Assembly: GCF_010093065.1 (NCBI RefSeq)
Contig: NZ_CP048113.1
Location: forward strand, 1,178,001 to 1,242,000
Origin: Chitinophaga agri
Lineage (GTDB): Bacteria; Bacteroidota; Bacteroidia; Chitinophagales; Chitinophagaceae
Length of the DNA stretch: 64,000 bases
Direction of reading: 5' to 3'
Under the pieces are notes generated by a model. The model worked only from the letters and a program-made list of their open reading frames with translations, was not told the DNA's origin and made no database searches. The position numbers were made by a program, and so were the translations under genes. Shown here piece after piece: positions 9,232 to 18,900 of this stretch (within the stretch, counting starts at the first letter, position 1; each line of letters begins with the position of its first letter).

Positions 9232-10700
9232 TACTGATATGGATGATCATACTATTACTCGCGGGAGGTGTATTGTGCTGGCTGGCAGGCAGCAAGGCAC
9301 CTGCTTTGGGCAGATGGATAGCGTTACTGACAGTCACCGCGGATCTGTTACTCGCATGCTGGCTATGCTGGTGCTATCATAAGTTTCCTGATCAGTCTTC
9401 CTGGTTCATCAACTATCAGACCACCTGGATCCCTTCAATGGGTGTGAGCTTCCATGTGGCACTGGATGGTTTGGGGATGGTGTTATTGCTGCTTACTTTT
9501 TTTCTTGGCATCCTGGCGGTGGCGTGTTCATGGAATGAGATAAAAGAGAAGACCGGGTTTTATTTCTTTAACCTGTTATGGACACTGGCAGGCATCAGTG
9601 GTGTATTTGTAGCGATGGACCTTTTCCTGTTTTATTTCTGCTGGGAAGTGATGCTGATACCGATGTATCTGCTGATCATCATCTGGGGAGACAGTCGCCG
9701 GCAGTATGCAGCGTACAAGTTTTTCCTGTTCACGCAGGCAGGTAGTTTGCTGATGTTGTTATCTATACTGGCATTGTATTTTATACACGGGCAACAAACC
9801 GGTCAATACACCTTCGATTATTTCGAGCTGTTACGTACGACGATCAGTCCGCAGGCAGCTGGCTGGATCATGGCAGGTTTTATGATCGCGTTCCTGATCA
9901 AGCTGCCGATGGTACCTTTTCATAACTGGTTACCGGATGCGCATAGCGAAGCGCCGACAGCGGGGAGTTTGTTGCTGGCGGGGTTGTTACTGAAAACGGG
10001 CGCCTATGGGATGATCAGGTTTGTGCTGCCTTTATTTCCGGAGGCGGCGGTATCTGTTTCGTGGTGGGCCATGCTGCTGGGAGTGGCCGGTATACTGTAT
10101 GGCGCATTTCTGGCATTCTCACAAACGGATATTAAACGGCTGATCGCTTATACTTCGGTGAGTCATATGGGGTTTGTACTGCTGGGCATTTTCTCGTTCA
10201 GCCAGATTGCCATGCAGGGAGTGGTGATGCAGCTGCTGACACATGGACTGAGCACAGGCGCGTTGTTTGTGATGGCGGGCATGTTAAAGGAAAGGCTGCA
10301 TACCAGGGATATCACCAGGATGGGCGGGTTGTGGACGTCCATGCCGGCAATGGGAGGCGCCGCGATCCTGTTTACGATGGCGTCTTCGGGACTACCGATG
10401 CTGGGTAATTTTATTGCGGAGCTGTTCATTCTGCTCGGTACATTCAATGTGAATGTGTTGTTCAGTGTACTGGGTGCTACCGGACTGATACTATCAGCAC
10501 TCTATGGATTACGGTTGCTGCAAAAGGTCTTTATGGGGGCGCTCGTCGTCACGGACCCGGTGCGCGACCTGAGTATGCGGGAGATGGTGATCATGGCCGC
10601 GTTAAGTATCTGTATTGTGGCGCTGGGATTATATCCGCAGCCAGTAATAGATACCGTACATCATTTATCGTTCACCCTTCAGCCGTTACACCATGAATGA
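9228..10700 (+). CDS. nuoM: NADH-quinone oxidoreductase subunit M
   Basis: Antiporter-like ND4-type proton-pumping subunit of complex I, 490 residues. Visible motifs are F-Y-F-C-W-E-V-M-L-I-P near residue 140 (the conserved membrane glutamate), K-L-P-M-V-P-F-H-N-W-L-P-D-A near residue 225, and S-H-M-G-F near residue 310. The ATG at 9228 overlaps the nuoL stop by four bases. Its own end overlaps the nuoN start by eight bases, which fits coupled translation. Confidence 0.97.
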   Translation: MILIWMIILLLAGGVLCWLAGSKAPALGRWIALLTVTADLLLACWLCWCYHKFPDQSSWFINYQTTWIPSMGVSFHVALDGLGMVLLLLTFFLGILAVACSWNEIKEKTGFYFFNLLWTLAGISGVFVAMDLFLFYFCWEVMLIPMYLLIIIWGDSRRQYAAYKFFLFTQAGSLLMLLSILALYFIHGQQTGQYTFDYFELLRTTISPQAAGWIMAGFMIAFLIKLPMVPFHNWLPDAHSEAPTAGSLLLAGLLLKTGAYGMIRFVLPLFPEAAVSVSWWAMLLGVAGILYGAFLAFSQTDIKRLIAYTSVSHMGFVLLGIFSFSQIAMQGVVMQLLTHGLSTGALFVMAGMLKERLHTRDITRMGGLWTSMPAMGGAAILFTMASSGLPMLGNFIAELFILLGTFNVNVLFSVLGATGLILSALYGLRLLQKVFMGALVVTDPVRDLSMREMVIMAALSICIVALGLYPQPVIDTVHHLSFTLQPLHHE

Positions 10701-12132
10701 ACTGCAATTATTATCGCTACTGCCTTTTATGGTACTGGCGGCGGCATCAGTCGTGGTGATCCTGCTGATCGCGTTTAAGGCCGGTCATACCGTCATACAG
10801 GTCACGGGGTTCATCATGATGTGTCTTGTCGTATTGGCTATGTGGTATGTGAAGGATACGCTGCCGATGCTGGTGCCACCGTTGTTTATTGTGGACGGGC
10901 AGGCAGCGCTGTTCACAGGACTGATCATATGCTGTGTACTGGTGGTGGGGTTACTTTCCTATATCTATTTTGAGGAGCGGGAAGAGAATCCGAAGGAGTA
11001 TTATATCCTGTTGTTCCTGGCAACGCTGGGGGGCGCGATCTTAACGATCAGCCAGCATTTCATCTCGCTGTTCATCGGGCTGGAGCTACTGAGTGTGAGC
11101 CTGTATGGCCTGATAGCCTATCTGCGTACCCGCAATCATGCAGTGGAAGCCGGGATGAAGTACCTGGTGCTGGCGGCGATGTCTTCAGCTTTCCTGTTGT
11201 TTGGGATGGCACTGATCTATATGGAAACGGGCAGCATGACATTTGCGGGTCTAAGCGCTAAAATGGCGGGGCAAACAGGTACGCCGGTATTTTTACTGGG
11301 AATGGGTATGATGATCGTCGCAATCGGCTTTAAAATGGCATTAGTGCCATTCCATTTGTGGGTGGCAGATGTATACCAGGGAGCGCCGTCGCCGGTGACG
11401 GCATTTATTGCGACGAGTTCCAAGATCGGGACGTTTGCGGTGTTACTGCGGTTTGCGCACTCAGTGGATCTGCAGCAGTACCCGCTGATGATCACCGTCT
11501 TTTCGGTGCTGGCGATTGCATCGATGGTATCGGGGAATATACTGGCATTGCGGCAGAACAACCTGAAGCGGTTGCTGGCTTATTCGTCAATAGCGCATTT
11601 CGGCTATCTGCTGGTGGCATTTCTGCCAGGGACGGAAGCAGGTACGGAGGCGACTATTTTTTACCTGGTGGCCTATGCCGTGACATTACTGGCCGCATTT
11701 GGGGTAATCGTATTATTGTCTAACGGAGAGGACGAGGCGGACCAGCTGGAGGGATACAAGGGGTTGATATGGCGCCGGCCGGTTTTAGGTGCGGTGCTGA
11801 CCATTGCGCTTTTCTCGCTGGCGGGCATACCATTGACGGCGGGATTCCTTGCGAAATTCATGGTGTTGTCAGCAGGTGTAGAGCGGTCATTGTGGCCGTT
11901 ACTGATCGTGCTGGTGCTAACCAGTGTGATCGGGTTGTATTATTACCTGCGGGTGATCAGTACATTATTTGCGCGTCCGGAGCCGGCCATCCAGACACCG
12001 GGGCCAAGACATCCGTTCTTTTATTTCTCTACCTATGCAGCGCTGATCATCATGGTGGGGGCGCTTTGCTGGCTGGGGGTCTTTCCGGGATTGATATTAC
12101 AGGGCATTCGCAGCTTTTTACTGTTGCATTAA
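10693..12132 (+). CDS. nuoN: NADH-quinone oxidoreductase subunit N
   Basis: Antiporter-like ND2-type proton-pumping subunit and last gene of the nuo operon (479 residues). It has the typical F-I-G-L-E-L-L-S-V-S-L-Y near residue 130, K-M-A-L-V-P-F-H-L-W-V-A-D near residue 215, and Q-N-N-L-K-R-L-L-A-Y-S-S-I-A-H near residue 290. The start overlaps nuoM. A strong hairpin follows at 12155. Confidence 0.97.
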   Translation: MNELQLLSLLPFMVLAAASVVVILLIAFKAGHTVIQVTGFIMMCLVVLAMWYVKDTLPMLVPPLFIVDGQAALFTGLIICCVLVVGLLSYIYFEEREENPKEYYILLFLATLGGAILTISQHFISLFIGLELLSVSLYGLIAYLRTRNHAVEAGMKYLVLAAMSSAFLLFGMALIYMETGSMTFAGLSAKMAGQTGTPVFLLGMGMMIVAIGFKMALVPFHLWVADVYQGAPSPVTAFIATSSKIGTFAVLLRFAHSVDLQQYPLMITVFSVLAIASMVSGNILALRQNNLKRLLAYSSIAHFGYLLVAFLPGTEAGTEATIFYLVAYAVTLLAAFGVIVLLSNGEDEADQLEGYKGLIWRRPVLGAVLTIALFSLAGIPLTAGFLAKFMVLSAGVERSLWPLLIVLVLTSVIGLYYYLRVISTLFARPEPAIQTPGPRHPFFYFSTYAALIIMVGALCWLGVFPGLILQGIRSFLLLH

Positions 12133-12154
12133 TGCTGTACCGGGGCATAATAAC

Positions 12155-12186
12155 GACAGCCGTCGCGCCTATGGCGGACGGCTGTC
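12155..12186 (+). terminator. hairpin terminator of the nuo operon
   Basis: Perfect 10-bp stem GACAGCCGTC / GACGGCTGTC with a further inner GCC/GGC pairing around a TAT loop. It starts 22 bases after the nuoN stop. The tail (TCAATATAT) is only moderately T-rich. It also lies 22 bases past the end of the convergent gene, so it may work in both directions. Confidence 0.75.
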
Positions 12187-12208
12187 TCAATATATGGCTG
12201 GCTGTATG

Positions 12209-12943
12209 TCAGAATTTGGTATTACTATTTGTGTGATCGTTGGTAAGTATCTTCTCCGCTGTGTTCCAGTGTTCAGCTACCCTGCCATTTTCCAGTCTGA
12301 AGAGATCGTAGAAAGCAGTATGCGTATCGGCGCGGCGTCCTTCACTGACGACCAGTACGAAGTTTCCTTCACCCAGTACCCGGTGTATCTTATTATATTT
12401 AATGTTGCTGTCATTACCGGTGCTGTTTGTGTGCCGGCAGGTATAATGCTGAAATTGCACGTTATCGCGGAAGTAGTACGGGCATCGGGAGTTATCGCCG
12501 TTCAGCAGGATATCTTCAACAGTATATCTGGCGAGTTGTTTGTTAGCGGCTGTCCTGTTTCTTTCCTGAATGGTTACGGATCCGGCGGTCAGGGAGCTGA
12601 TAGGGTGATGAGCAGGTAATAGCTGAAGGTTATCCCAGTGCTCGACTATTCTATCATCCTGAAACCGGAAGATGTTAAATCCGGCAGCGACAGAGGCGGA
12701 GAAATGATATTCTGCATGTGCGAATACATAGTCACCATCTTCCATGAGGCGGACGAGTTTAACGGTCAGTTTTTCGGAGAATTGTTTCAGGTACAATTTA
12801 AAGCCCCGAAGGCCTTTACCTATATGCTGACTATGCTGGATGTAGTGATGCGCATCAATGAATGTCAATGGCATTCTGAGGCCGGTGCCCAGGCTGGTCA
12901 GCAGGGAGGCGACTATTTCTTTTCTTGATAATTCAATATGCAT
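12209..12943 (-). CDS. tandem NTF2/SnoaL-like domain protein
   Basis: Predicted soluble protein of 244 residues made of two NTF2-like (SnoaL polyketide-cyclase superfamily) domains. The internal duplication shows in two matching segments: F-R-F-Q-D-D-R-I-V-E-H-W-D near residues 92-104 and F-R-L-E-N-G-R-V-A-E-H-W-N near residues 215-227. Each is the characteristic final strand of such domains. Members bind small hydrophobic substrates in a cone-shaped pocket; some are isomerases or hydrolases, and the substrate here cannot be told. No signal peptide is seen. It has a promoter with a palindromic operator about 240 bases upstream, so expression is probably inducible. Confidence 0.8.
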   Translation of the reverse strand: MHIELSRKEIVASLLTSLGTGLRMPLTFIDAHHYIQHSQHIGKGLRGFKLYLKQFSEKLTVKLVRLMEDGDYVFAHAEYHFSASVAAGFNIFRFQDDRIVEHWDNLQLLPAHHPISSLTAGSVTIQERNRTAANKQLARYTVEDILLNGDNSRCPYYFRDNVQFQHYTCRHTNSTGNDSNIKYNKIHRVLGEGNFVLVVSEGRRADTHTAFYDLFRLENGRVAEHWNTAEKILTNDHTNSNTKF

Positions 12944-13428
12944 TTTACAGGGTTATTAAAGAGGCGGCGAATGAATGCGTGCGCCTGCAGCTAAAACCGA
13001 TCTTGTTATGCTAATCCTGCATTCGTTGCTATCGTTGTCTGCTGTATGTGATGTATTACAACTTATCAGTGTTACCCTTCGCTTACAATAGACTATTCAG
13101 TCTTTTTTCAGACATTTAAAAAACAGCGATACTGCTGTTCATCCTATAAAGATCGATAGATCGAATAATATCGAACAAATGTAGACCATCTGGTCTATCT
13201 CACCAAATAAATCTTCGTTAAGTGTTAACATGTCGTTTAAAAATTCTTTAACCATGCATTAACAGTTCAGAATAGGACATTTTGTATTATGCAGTCTCAA
13301 ACAACAGTAATATTTTTTGTCAGGGCGAAGTCGGGGGACGGCTTCTAATTACTAGCTAAGATTGAGCGATCAACCAATCAGATAAGCACTATTTGCGGTC
13401 ATTTCGGATATCAAAAACCTACCACTCT
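12944..13428. other. 485-base intergenic region
   Basis: Divergent spacer between the SnoaL-like gene (minus strand) and the MauE-like gene (plus strand). It holds the minus-strand promoter and operator listed separately (13176-13207). The plus-strand half is AT-rich, and I see no convincing TAnnTTTG box there. No other open reading frame is supported. Confidence 0.5.
13176..13207 (-). promoter_or_regulatory. Bacteroidota-type promoter with overlapping palindromic operator
   Basis: On the minus strand a perfect -7 box TACATTTG (13176-13183) has a TTTG -33 box 20 bases upstream (13204-13207). The spacer and the edge of the -7 box contain the inverted repeat TAGACCA-TC-TGGTCTA (13182-13197), with 7-bp arms. 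A protein bound there would block RNA polymerase, as expected for a TetR- or MarR-type repressor. The leader to the downstream gene at 12943 would be about 225 bases. No repressor gene is adjacent. Confidence 0.6.
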
Positions 13429-13860
13429 ATGAAAGCCAGGGACATTATTCTGCTTGCGTGTTACTATTTGTTCACGAGTATGTTTCTTTATGCAGCAGTG
13501 ACAAAGCTAATGACGTTCCAGGTCTTTGTGGGGCAAATGCAACGTCAGCCTTTTTCTGATGCCTACGGCCGTTTTCTAAGCTGGGCAATTCCTTCAGTGG
13601 AGATACTATTGGCGCTGATGATGGTAACAAATGCGTTTCGTAAACTGGGGCTATATCTTGCTACGTCGCTAATGATCTGTTTTACGGGTTACATTATACT
13701 CGTGCAGCTTAAATTCTATGGTACGATACCTTGTAGCTGTGGGGGTGTTATCTCAAAACTTTCATGGACGCAGCATCTTATTTTTAATCTATTTTTTGTC
13801 GCAATCGGTTTTGCCGGAATATATCTCGAAAAACGTGCAGATTCATACTATGCAATGTAG
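13429..13860 (+). CDS. MauE/DoxX-like redox-associated membrane protein
   Basis: Small integral membrane protein (143 residues, four hydrophobic segments) resembling the MauE/DoxX group. MauE proteins support disulfide formation in periplasmic partners such as the methylamine dehydrogenase small subunit. A C-S-C-G-G motif lies in the loop before the last segment, a plausible redox-active cysteine pair. The frame is open upstream to a TTG at 13393, but the ATG at 13429 (M-K-A-R-D-I) puts the first membrane helix right after the start, so I chose it. It precedes a small secreted two-cysteine protein and is probably functionally linked to it. Confidence 0.75.
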   Translation: MKARDIILLACYYLFTSMFLYAAVTKLMTFQVFVGQMQRQPFSDAYGRFLSWAIPSVEILLALMMVTNAFRKLGLYLATSLMICFTGYIILVQLKFYGTIPCSCGGVISKLSWTQHLIFNLFFVAIGFAGIYLEKRADSYYAM

Positions 13861-13897
13861 AACTAGCTAAATAAATACTTTAACGTAAACAGACATC

Positions 13898-13969
13898 ATG
13901 GGACAATTAAAGTTATGTCTTGCCGGGGGCGGGACACGGGAATGCTCATGTCCTTCCAGGGCGGGTTAA
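13898..13969 (+). CDS. possible 23-residue cysteine-containing peptide
   Basis: Very short frame between the MauE-like and small secreted protein genes. It begins with ATG at 13898 and encodes M-G-Q-L-K-L-C-L-A-G-G-G, then T-R-E-C-S-C-P, with three cysteines in 23 residues. The DNA is more GC-rich than its surroundings and can also form a weak GGACA...TGTCC hairpin. The frame may therefore be chance in a structured RNA leader. I know no family for it. Confidence 0.2.
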   Translation: MGQLKLCLAGGGTRECSCPSRAG

Positions 13970-14019
13970 CGGGCATCTACTTCATCAATCTTTAGTAATT
14001 ACAACAGTCACACTTTTTC

Positions 14020-14042
14020 TTCCTGACATTTTTCCTGACACT
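14020..14042 (+). promoter_or_regulatory. TTCCTGACA direct repeats / shared 13-mer upstream of the small secreted protein
   Basis: TTCCTGACA occurs twice 12 bases apart (14020 and 14032). The second copy is part of the 13-mer TTTTCCTGACACT (14030-14042), which recurs exactly at 19523-19535 just ahead of the ECF sigma gene promoter. A shared binding site, perhaps the upstream element recognised by that sigma factor, is an inference. Confidence 0.4.
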
Positions 14043-14074
14043 TTCTTTAATCACCTAACTACTAACTACTTCTT

Positions 14075-14323
14075 ATGAAAAGAATCAAAATCGCATTGGC
14101 ACTGGCAGCTGTGCTGACAGGCGTTGGCACTGCCATTGGTACTACCGGAAAACCTGCAGCTAAAGCGGAAATCTATCGCAACTGGATTGACTGGAACAAC
14201 CAGCTTGTTTTGGTGAATGTGCCACAATCAACAGCACAGGCATACTGTATTTCCTCCATAGAAGTATGTCTACGGGCGCAGGATAACGTGTACATCTACA
14301 CGACAGGATTTATATGGGAATAA
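14075..14323 (+). CDS. small secreted protein, DUF6520-like
   Basis: 82-residue exported protein with a clear signal peptide (M-K-R-I-K then a hydrophobic A/L/V stretch, with cleavage likely near residue 20-30). The mature part of some 50-60 residues has two cysteines spaced C-x7-C (Y-C-I-S-S-I-E-V-C). It resembles small Bacteroidota proteins grouped as DUF6520, which often sit beside MauE-like genes and SusC/SusD pairs. That assignment is from memory and is tentative. The neighbouring MauE-like protein suggests the cysteines may be oxidised in the periplasm. A hairpin terminator follows. Confidence 0.65.
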   Translation: MKRIKIALALAAVLTGVGTAIGTTGKPAAKAEIYRNWIDWNNQLVLVNVPQSTAQAYCISSIEVCLRAQDNVYIYTTGFIWE

Positions 14324-14337
14324 CATAAGTAACGCAT

Positions 14338-14380
14338 GTGCATCAGGGAGCTGATCATCCCCTGATGTATGTAATTTTTT
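14338..14380 (+). terminator. Rho-independent terminator after the small secreted protein gene
   Basis: Stem CATCAGGG (14341-14348) pairs with CCCTGATG (14360-14367) and is followed by a run of six T residues (14375-14380). It lies 15 bases past the stop codon, so the MauE-like and small secreted protein genes probably form one transcript that ends here. Confidence 0.75.
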
Positions 14381-14532
14381 ATATCTTTTTCATATAGTGT
14401 ATTTACGCCGATATGCAAATTTACTCAGAGAATTATCTAAACGATAAAACAGTCTCCTTAACATTGAGAAGAAATATATCTGCACGAACAGTTTTCTGTT
14501 CGATGGCGGCTTGTGTTTCGATGTACACACTG

Positions 14533-15936
14533 TCATTTATAGCCTTTATTTTGCAATAACAAAGGGTTTAACATAATCTCAGAAGCAGGTATCGGCCATA
14601 GTGTATCTGTTTCTACCCAGTGATCAGGCTTTGTAGTCTTCATGACTTCATTGATCCTGTCTGTTCGTTTAAGATCATATAGCCGATATCCGAATTCTGC
14701 GAATAACTCTACCCTTCTTTCATGTTGAATTTTCTCCGCCAATTCGTTTGCCGGAATAGAAGGATATTCCACTGCGATCAGCGGTAGGCCAGCTCTTTGC
14801 CGCACCATATCCAGGTCGTTTATGGCATCTGGTAGTTGTCCCAAAGCGGTTCTGGCTTCTGCCCTCGCAAGATATATCGCTGCTAGTCTTAGTACAGCTG
14901 AAAATTCAGTCAATTTGAAATTGGAAGAAAAGTCCAGCCGCTGCCTGTATTTGAATACATACTCATAGATACCTGAGCTGACAGTCTTTGAACCAATCCA
15001 TCCTTTTTTACGTTTATCACCACTTTCAAATGCAGCCGACAAGGAGGTTGTCAGCGCGAAAACAGGTCTACCTGTGCCTGAAGGCACAAGCCAATTAGCT
15101 TCCATTGTATTATGTCCAATCAGTACAGGCTGTAGCTGGAATATGGCCTCTTTGCTACCTGAGAGAAAAACTTTCTCAATGTCTTCCAGGTGGTAATATC
15201 CAGCATTGATCACCTCAGAAGCCTCTTTATCGGCCAATGCCCACTCCTTCCTGTACAGGTAGAATTCCGCCAGTAATGCCCCGGCACACCATCTGTTTGC
15301 CCGTACCCGGTCAGCCGACGGATACGCAGAAGAAAGTAGTGATTTAGCCGCTTTAAGATCTTCTATGATGAAATTTTCAACTTGCCCTACACTAGTCCTT
15401 GGCATCTGCTCATTTTCCATGTACAAAGTGCTCTGGACTAATGGCACGTCCCCGAAACAGCGGATCAAGTTGAAGTATAACAGTGCTCTGAGAAACTTAC
15501 ATTCACCGGTCAGCTGATTTTTCAGTTCTGAAGTAAGTTCATCACTTTCCGCTAATCCCTTGATGCAGGCATTCGTGCTATATATATACTTATATACCGG
15601 CGCCCAGAAGATTGTTTGTAAAAGGGTATTATCTGTGGCGATATTGGATACGTAAAAATCGTTGATCTGCCGCTGCGATCCTGTATAGATCAAATCATCC
15701 ACATAAACACTATTAAATACAGATGCCGCACCAGAAAGGGGATTATTCGTTGAGGAGATCGCTGCGTAAATACCGAGGACTGCTGCTGTTGCAGAGTCTT
15801 TATTATTGAACACCTCCCGGCCGGTGGTCTTCCCGTCCGGCACAGGTACGTCCAGCAGTTTAGCGCATCCTGTCCAGCAGCTAGCCGGCAGGATCATCAA
15901 CAACAAATATTTCAGGATGATTTTCATTCTGTTCAT
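14533..15936 (-). CDS. RagB/SusD-family nutrient-binding lipoprotein
   Basis: Outer-membrane surface lipoprotein (467 residues) that caps a SusC transporter and captures its ligand. The N-terminus has a lipoprotein signal with lipobox-like W-T-G-C near residue 23 and then A-K-L-L-D-V. The N-terminal part is the TPR-like helical domain, with N-K-D-S-A-T-A-A-V-L-G-I-Y-A near residues 45-58. The C-terminal part has the usual A-E-A-R...D-L-D-M-V-R-Q-R-A-G-L segment and E-R-R-V-E-L-F-A-E-F-G-Y-R. Its start lies 10 bases past the SusC stop. No polysaccharide enzymes are adjacent, so the ligand is unknown; it may be a peptide or small glycan. Confidence 0.92.
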   Translation of the reverse strand: MNRMKIILKYLLLMILPASCWTGCAKLLDVPVPDGKTTGREVFNNKDSATAAVLGIYAAISSTNNPLSGAASVFNSVYVDDLIYTGSQRQINDFYVSNIATDNTLLQTIFWAPVYKYIYSTNACIKGLAESDELTSELKNQLTGECKFLRALLYFNLIRCFGDVPLVQSTLYMENEQMPRTSVGQVENFIIEDLKAAKSLLSSAYPSADRVRANRWCAGALLAEFYLYRKEWALADKEASEVINAGYYHLEDIEKVFLSGSKEAIFQLQPVLIGHNTMEANWLVPSGTGRPVFALTTSLSAAFESGDKRKKGWIGSKTVSSGIYEYVFKYRQRLDFSSNFKLTEFSAVLRLAAIYLARAEARTALGQLPDAINDLDMVRQRAGLPLIAVEYPSIPANELAEKIQHERRVELFAEFGYRLYDLKRTDRINEVMKTTKPDHWVETDTLWPIPASEIMLNPLLLQNKGYK

Positions 15937-15946
15937 AATATCAGTG

Positions 15947-18900
15947 TTAAAATGTAGCCTGTAATCCGAGTGTGATCGTTCTTAATGACGCCAGAGAAAG
16001 CGGGCTGGCGGTTTCCGGATCGCCTCCTTTATATTTCGTCATTGTGAACAGGTTCTGCCCCTTACAGTAAATTCTCAGGTTCTCTACTTTTATCCGTACT
16101 AGTCCGGGACTGTTCAATGTATAGTAGACATAGAGGTTCCTGAGTTTAAAGAAGCTGGCGTCGGAGTATGCCCTGTCTGAATTAACCATCAGTCTTCTGT
16201 CGGCGTATACTTCTCCTCCCGGGGATGTGGAATATCTTGGATACTGTGCGATATCGCCCGGTTTCTGCCAGCGGTCGAGGACTTCTACCGACTGATTGAA
16301 TGCCGTGCCAGGCATCACATTATTGATGTAGATGGCGTGCAGGTAATTGGGCGCCATCTGCTTTCTGAAATCGCCCAGCATAGTAACAGACAGTGCTTTC
16401 CAGGTAAGTCCGAGACGCACACTTCCGTAAAAGGAAGGATCCAGGTGACCGATCACCTCATAGTCTGTTGCGTTATATGTGTCGTTGTTGTCTTTATCTC
16501 TCAGCGTGAAAATGCCTGTTTGCGGATTGACACCTTCCGAGCGCAAACGGTTCAGTACTTCCACTGACTGACCTATGACATAGGTACCGTAATAGGAAGT
16601 GGTGGCCAGTTTATCGAAACGAAGTAAGGTATTCTGTGGTAAGGTAAAGTTAAACCCTCCTGATAATCGGAAATCACGGGTGGTATATAGGGAGGCATCC
16701 ATTGTAAACTCCCATCCGCGATTGCGTATAACCGCGTCTATGTTCTTAAGGATGCTGTTGAAGCCCGTTTGTGATGCCAGATTATATTTCACGAGCTGAT
16801 TGGAACTGCGGTTATTAAAGTAACTAACAGACAGCAACATGTCGGCCGGCTTCAACTCGAGGTCCAGTCCCATTTCGATCTTACGGCACGTCTCCCAGGA
16901 GTACGCGGGATTATACAATGCGTCCGGCGACAGGCCGGGGATACCCTGATAAGGCCCGCCCGGAACAGGCGACCAGGTGTCCAGGTATTTATAATTGGCG
17001 ATCTTGTCATTGCCGGTTACGCCGATGCTGCTACGTAGCTTGGCATAGCTCAGCACAGATCTCCAAGAATCAAAGAATTTTTCATTGGAGAATACCCAGG
17101 CGCCGCCGGCTGCCCAGAAATTGCCGAAGCGACGTTCCGGGCTGAATTTACTGCTACCATCCCTTCGGAATGTCAGGTCAACGATATATCGACCTTTGTA
17201 TTGATAGTTCAGCTGCGTGAAAAAGGCACCATACTTATATACATTGTGGTCGGGGACTGTTGCTATTTTGTAGGTGGCACTATCGATAATCCGTAGATAG
17301 TTGTCATTCATATATCCAAGGCCGGTTTCTGAAGTGGTGACAGAATTAGCATACTGGAAGGAATACCCAGCTAACATGACAATGTCACCAATGCGGGTCT
17401 TTCTGGTATACTCAGCTACCGGATCGATCAGTACGCTTCTGTATTTACCTGTTGCGAAAAACGAGCTACCCGTGCGGGTGCTGTCAGCGTCGGGATTCTG
17501 CGCAGCAATAGGTATTCTGCTGTTTTCATACACGTTGATACCTGTGCATCCGATACTGGTTTTTAATTTAAAGCCCGCAAACAGTTCATATGACGGCGAG
17601 ACGTTCACGATAAGATTGTTCTTTACGATAGCGTACTGTTTTAGCCGCTCTGCCATTGGATTGGCGATCTGTTCTCCCCCCTCCTGCCATACGAGGTTAT
17701 TATGTTCATCGTATGGGCCTGCCGTATTTGGCGGCAGCAGTTCGCCGGGCGAGGATGGATTAAAGAGCTGGTTATTATCTACGGAGTAGTTGGCATACAC
17801 GCCCATTTTGAACTTACTGTTCTTAGAGCGGTGATCAACGGCCAGGTTGATCGTACTACGGAGGTAGGCCATATCTTTCGAGTAAACGGTTTGCTCGTTG
17901 TAGACACCGGTACTCAGCAGGAGTCTTGTGTATTCGGTACCACCGGAGACGCCGATGTTCAGGTCACTCAGGGAGGCATTCCTGCCGGTGAGTAGTTTGG
18001 GCCAGTTTGTGTACCGGGTAGTGTCCCACAGTAAGATGTCGGGAGCGTACCCGGGAGTACCGGGCGTCTTATTGAGCGTAATGCCATCGTTCCGGAAAGC
18101 TTCTTTTCTCATGGCCACGTATTCCCGTGTGTTCAGGAGGGATAATTTCCGGGAGACATTACTGATGCCCCTCATATAGTTGACAGTTACCCGGAGTTTA
18201 CCCGGCAGGCCTTTTTTTGTATTGATGATAACAACACCATTGGCACCCCGGCTGCCATATGCAGCGGTGGCAACCGCGTCTTTCAGGATGTCGATGGATT
18301 CAATGTCGTTCAGACCGAACATGCTAAAGGGCGTAATGCCCCCATTTTCATTCTGGGAGGCCACAGAGGACAGCTGATTGATCTGCTCGCCGTATATAGG
18401 CAACTGTACACCATTGACAATATAAAGGGGCTGAGAGCCATTAAACAGAGAATTGACACCTCTGAGGTTCACCCTGATGGAAGCGCCCGCCACTCCGCTG
18501 GACTGGGTGAGGATAAGACCGGGGACTTTCCCCTGCAGTGAGAGTAACGGATTGCCTACGGGGCTGCCTTCTATATCGGCCGCGGAGATCCGGTACACGG
18601 AGCCGGTTGTATTTCGTTTAGAGGTCCCCATATACCCGACGATGGTCACCTCGTCGAGCCTTCTATTGGACTTCCTCAATACGATATCAATGGGCTTACC
18701 CGCCAGCACGGCTACTTCGATGTTCTCGTATCCAATGTAAGTACTGATCAATACCAGCTGGTTTTCGGGGACAGAGAAAGCGAAATGTCCGGTCGAGTCT
18801 GCACCGATACCGATAGTAGTTCCTTTCACCTGAAGGGTGGCCCCGGGTAAGCCATTGCCTTCCTCGTCCATCACGCGGCCGGAGATACGATACCTATGAC

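Noticed and set aside
12194..12619. Plus-strand frame opposite the SnoaL-like gene
   Set aside because: The minus-strand frame has clear domain duplication; the plus-strand one has no motif and starts inside the nuo terminator region.
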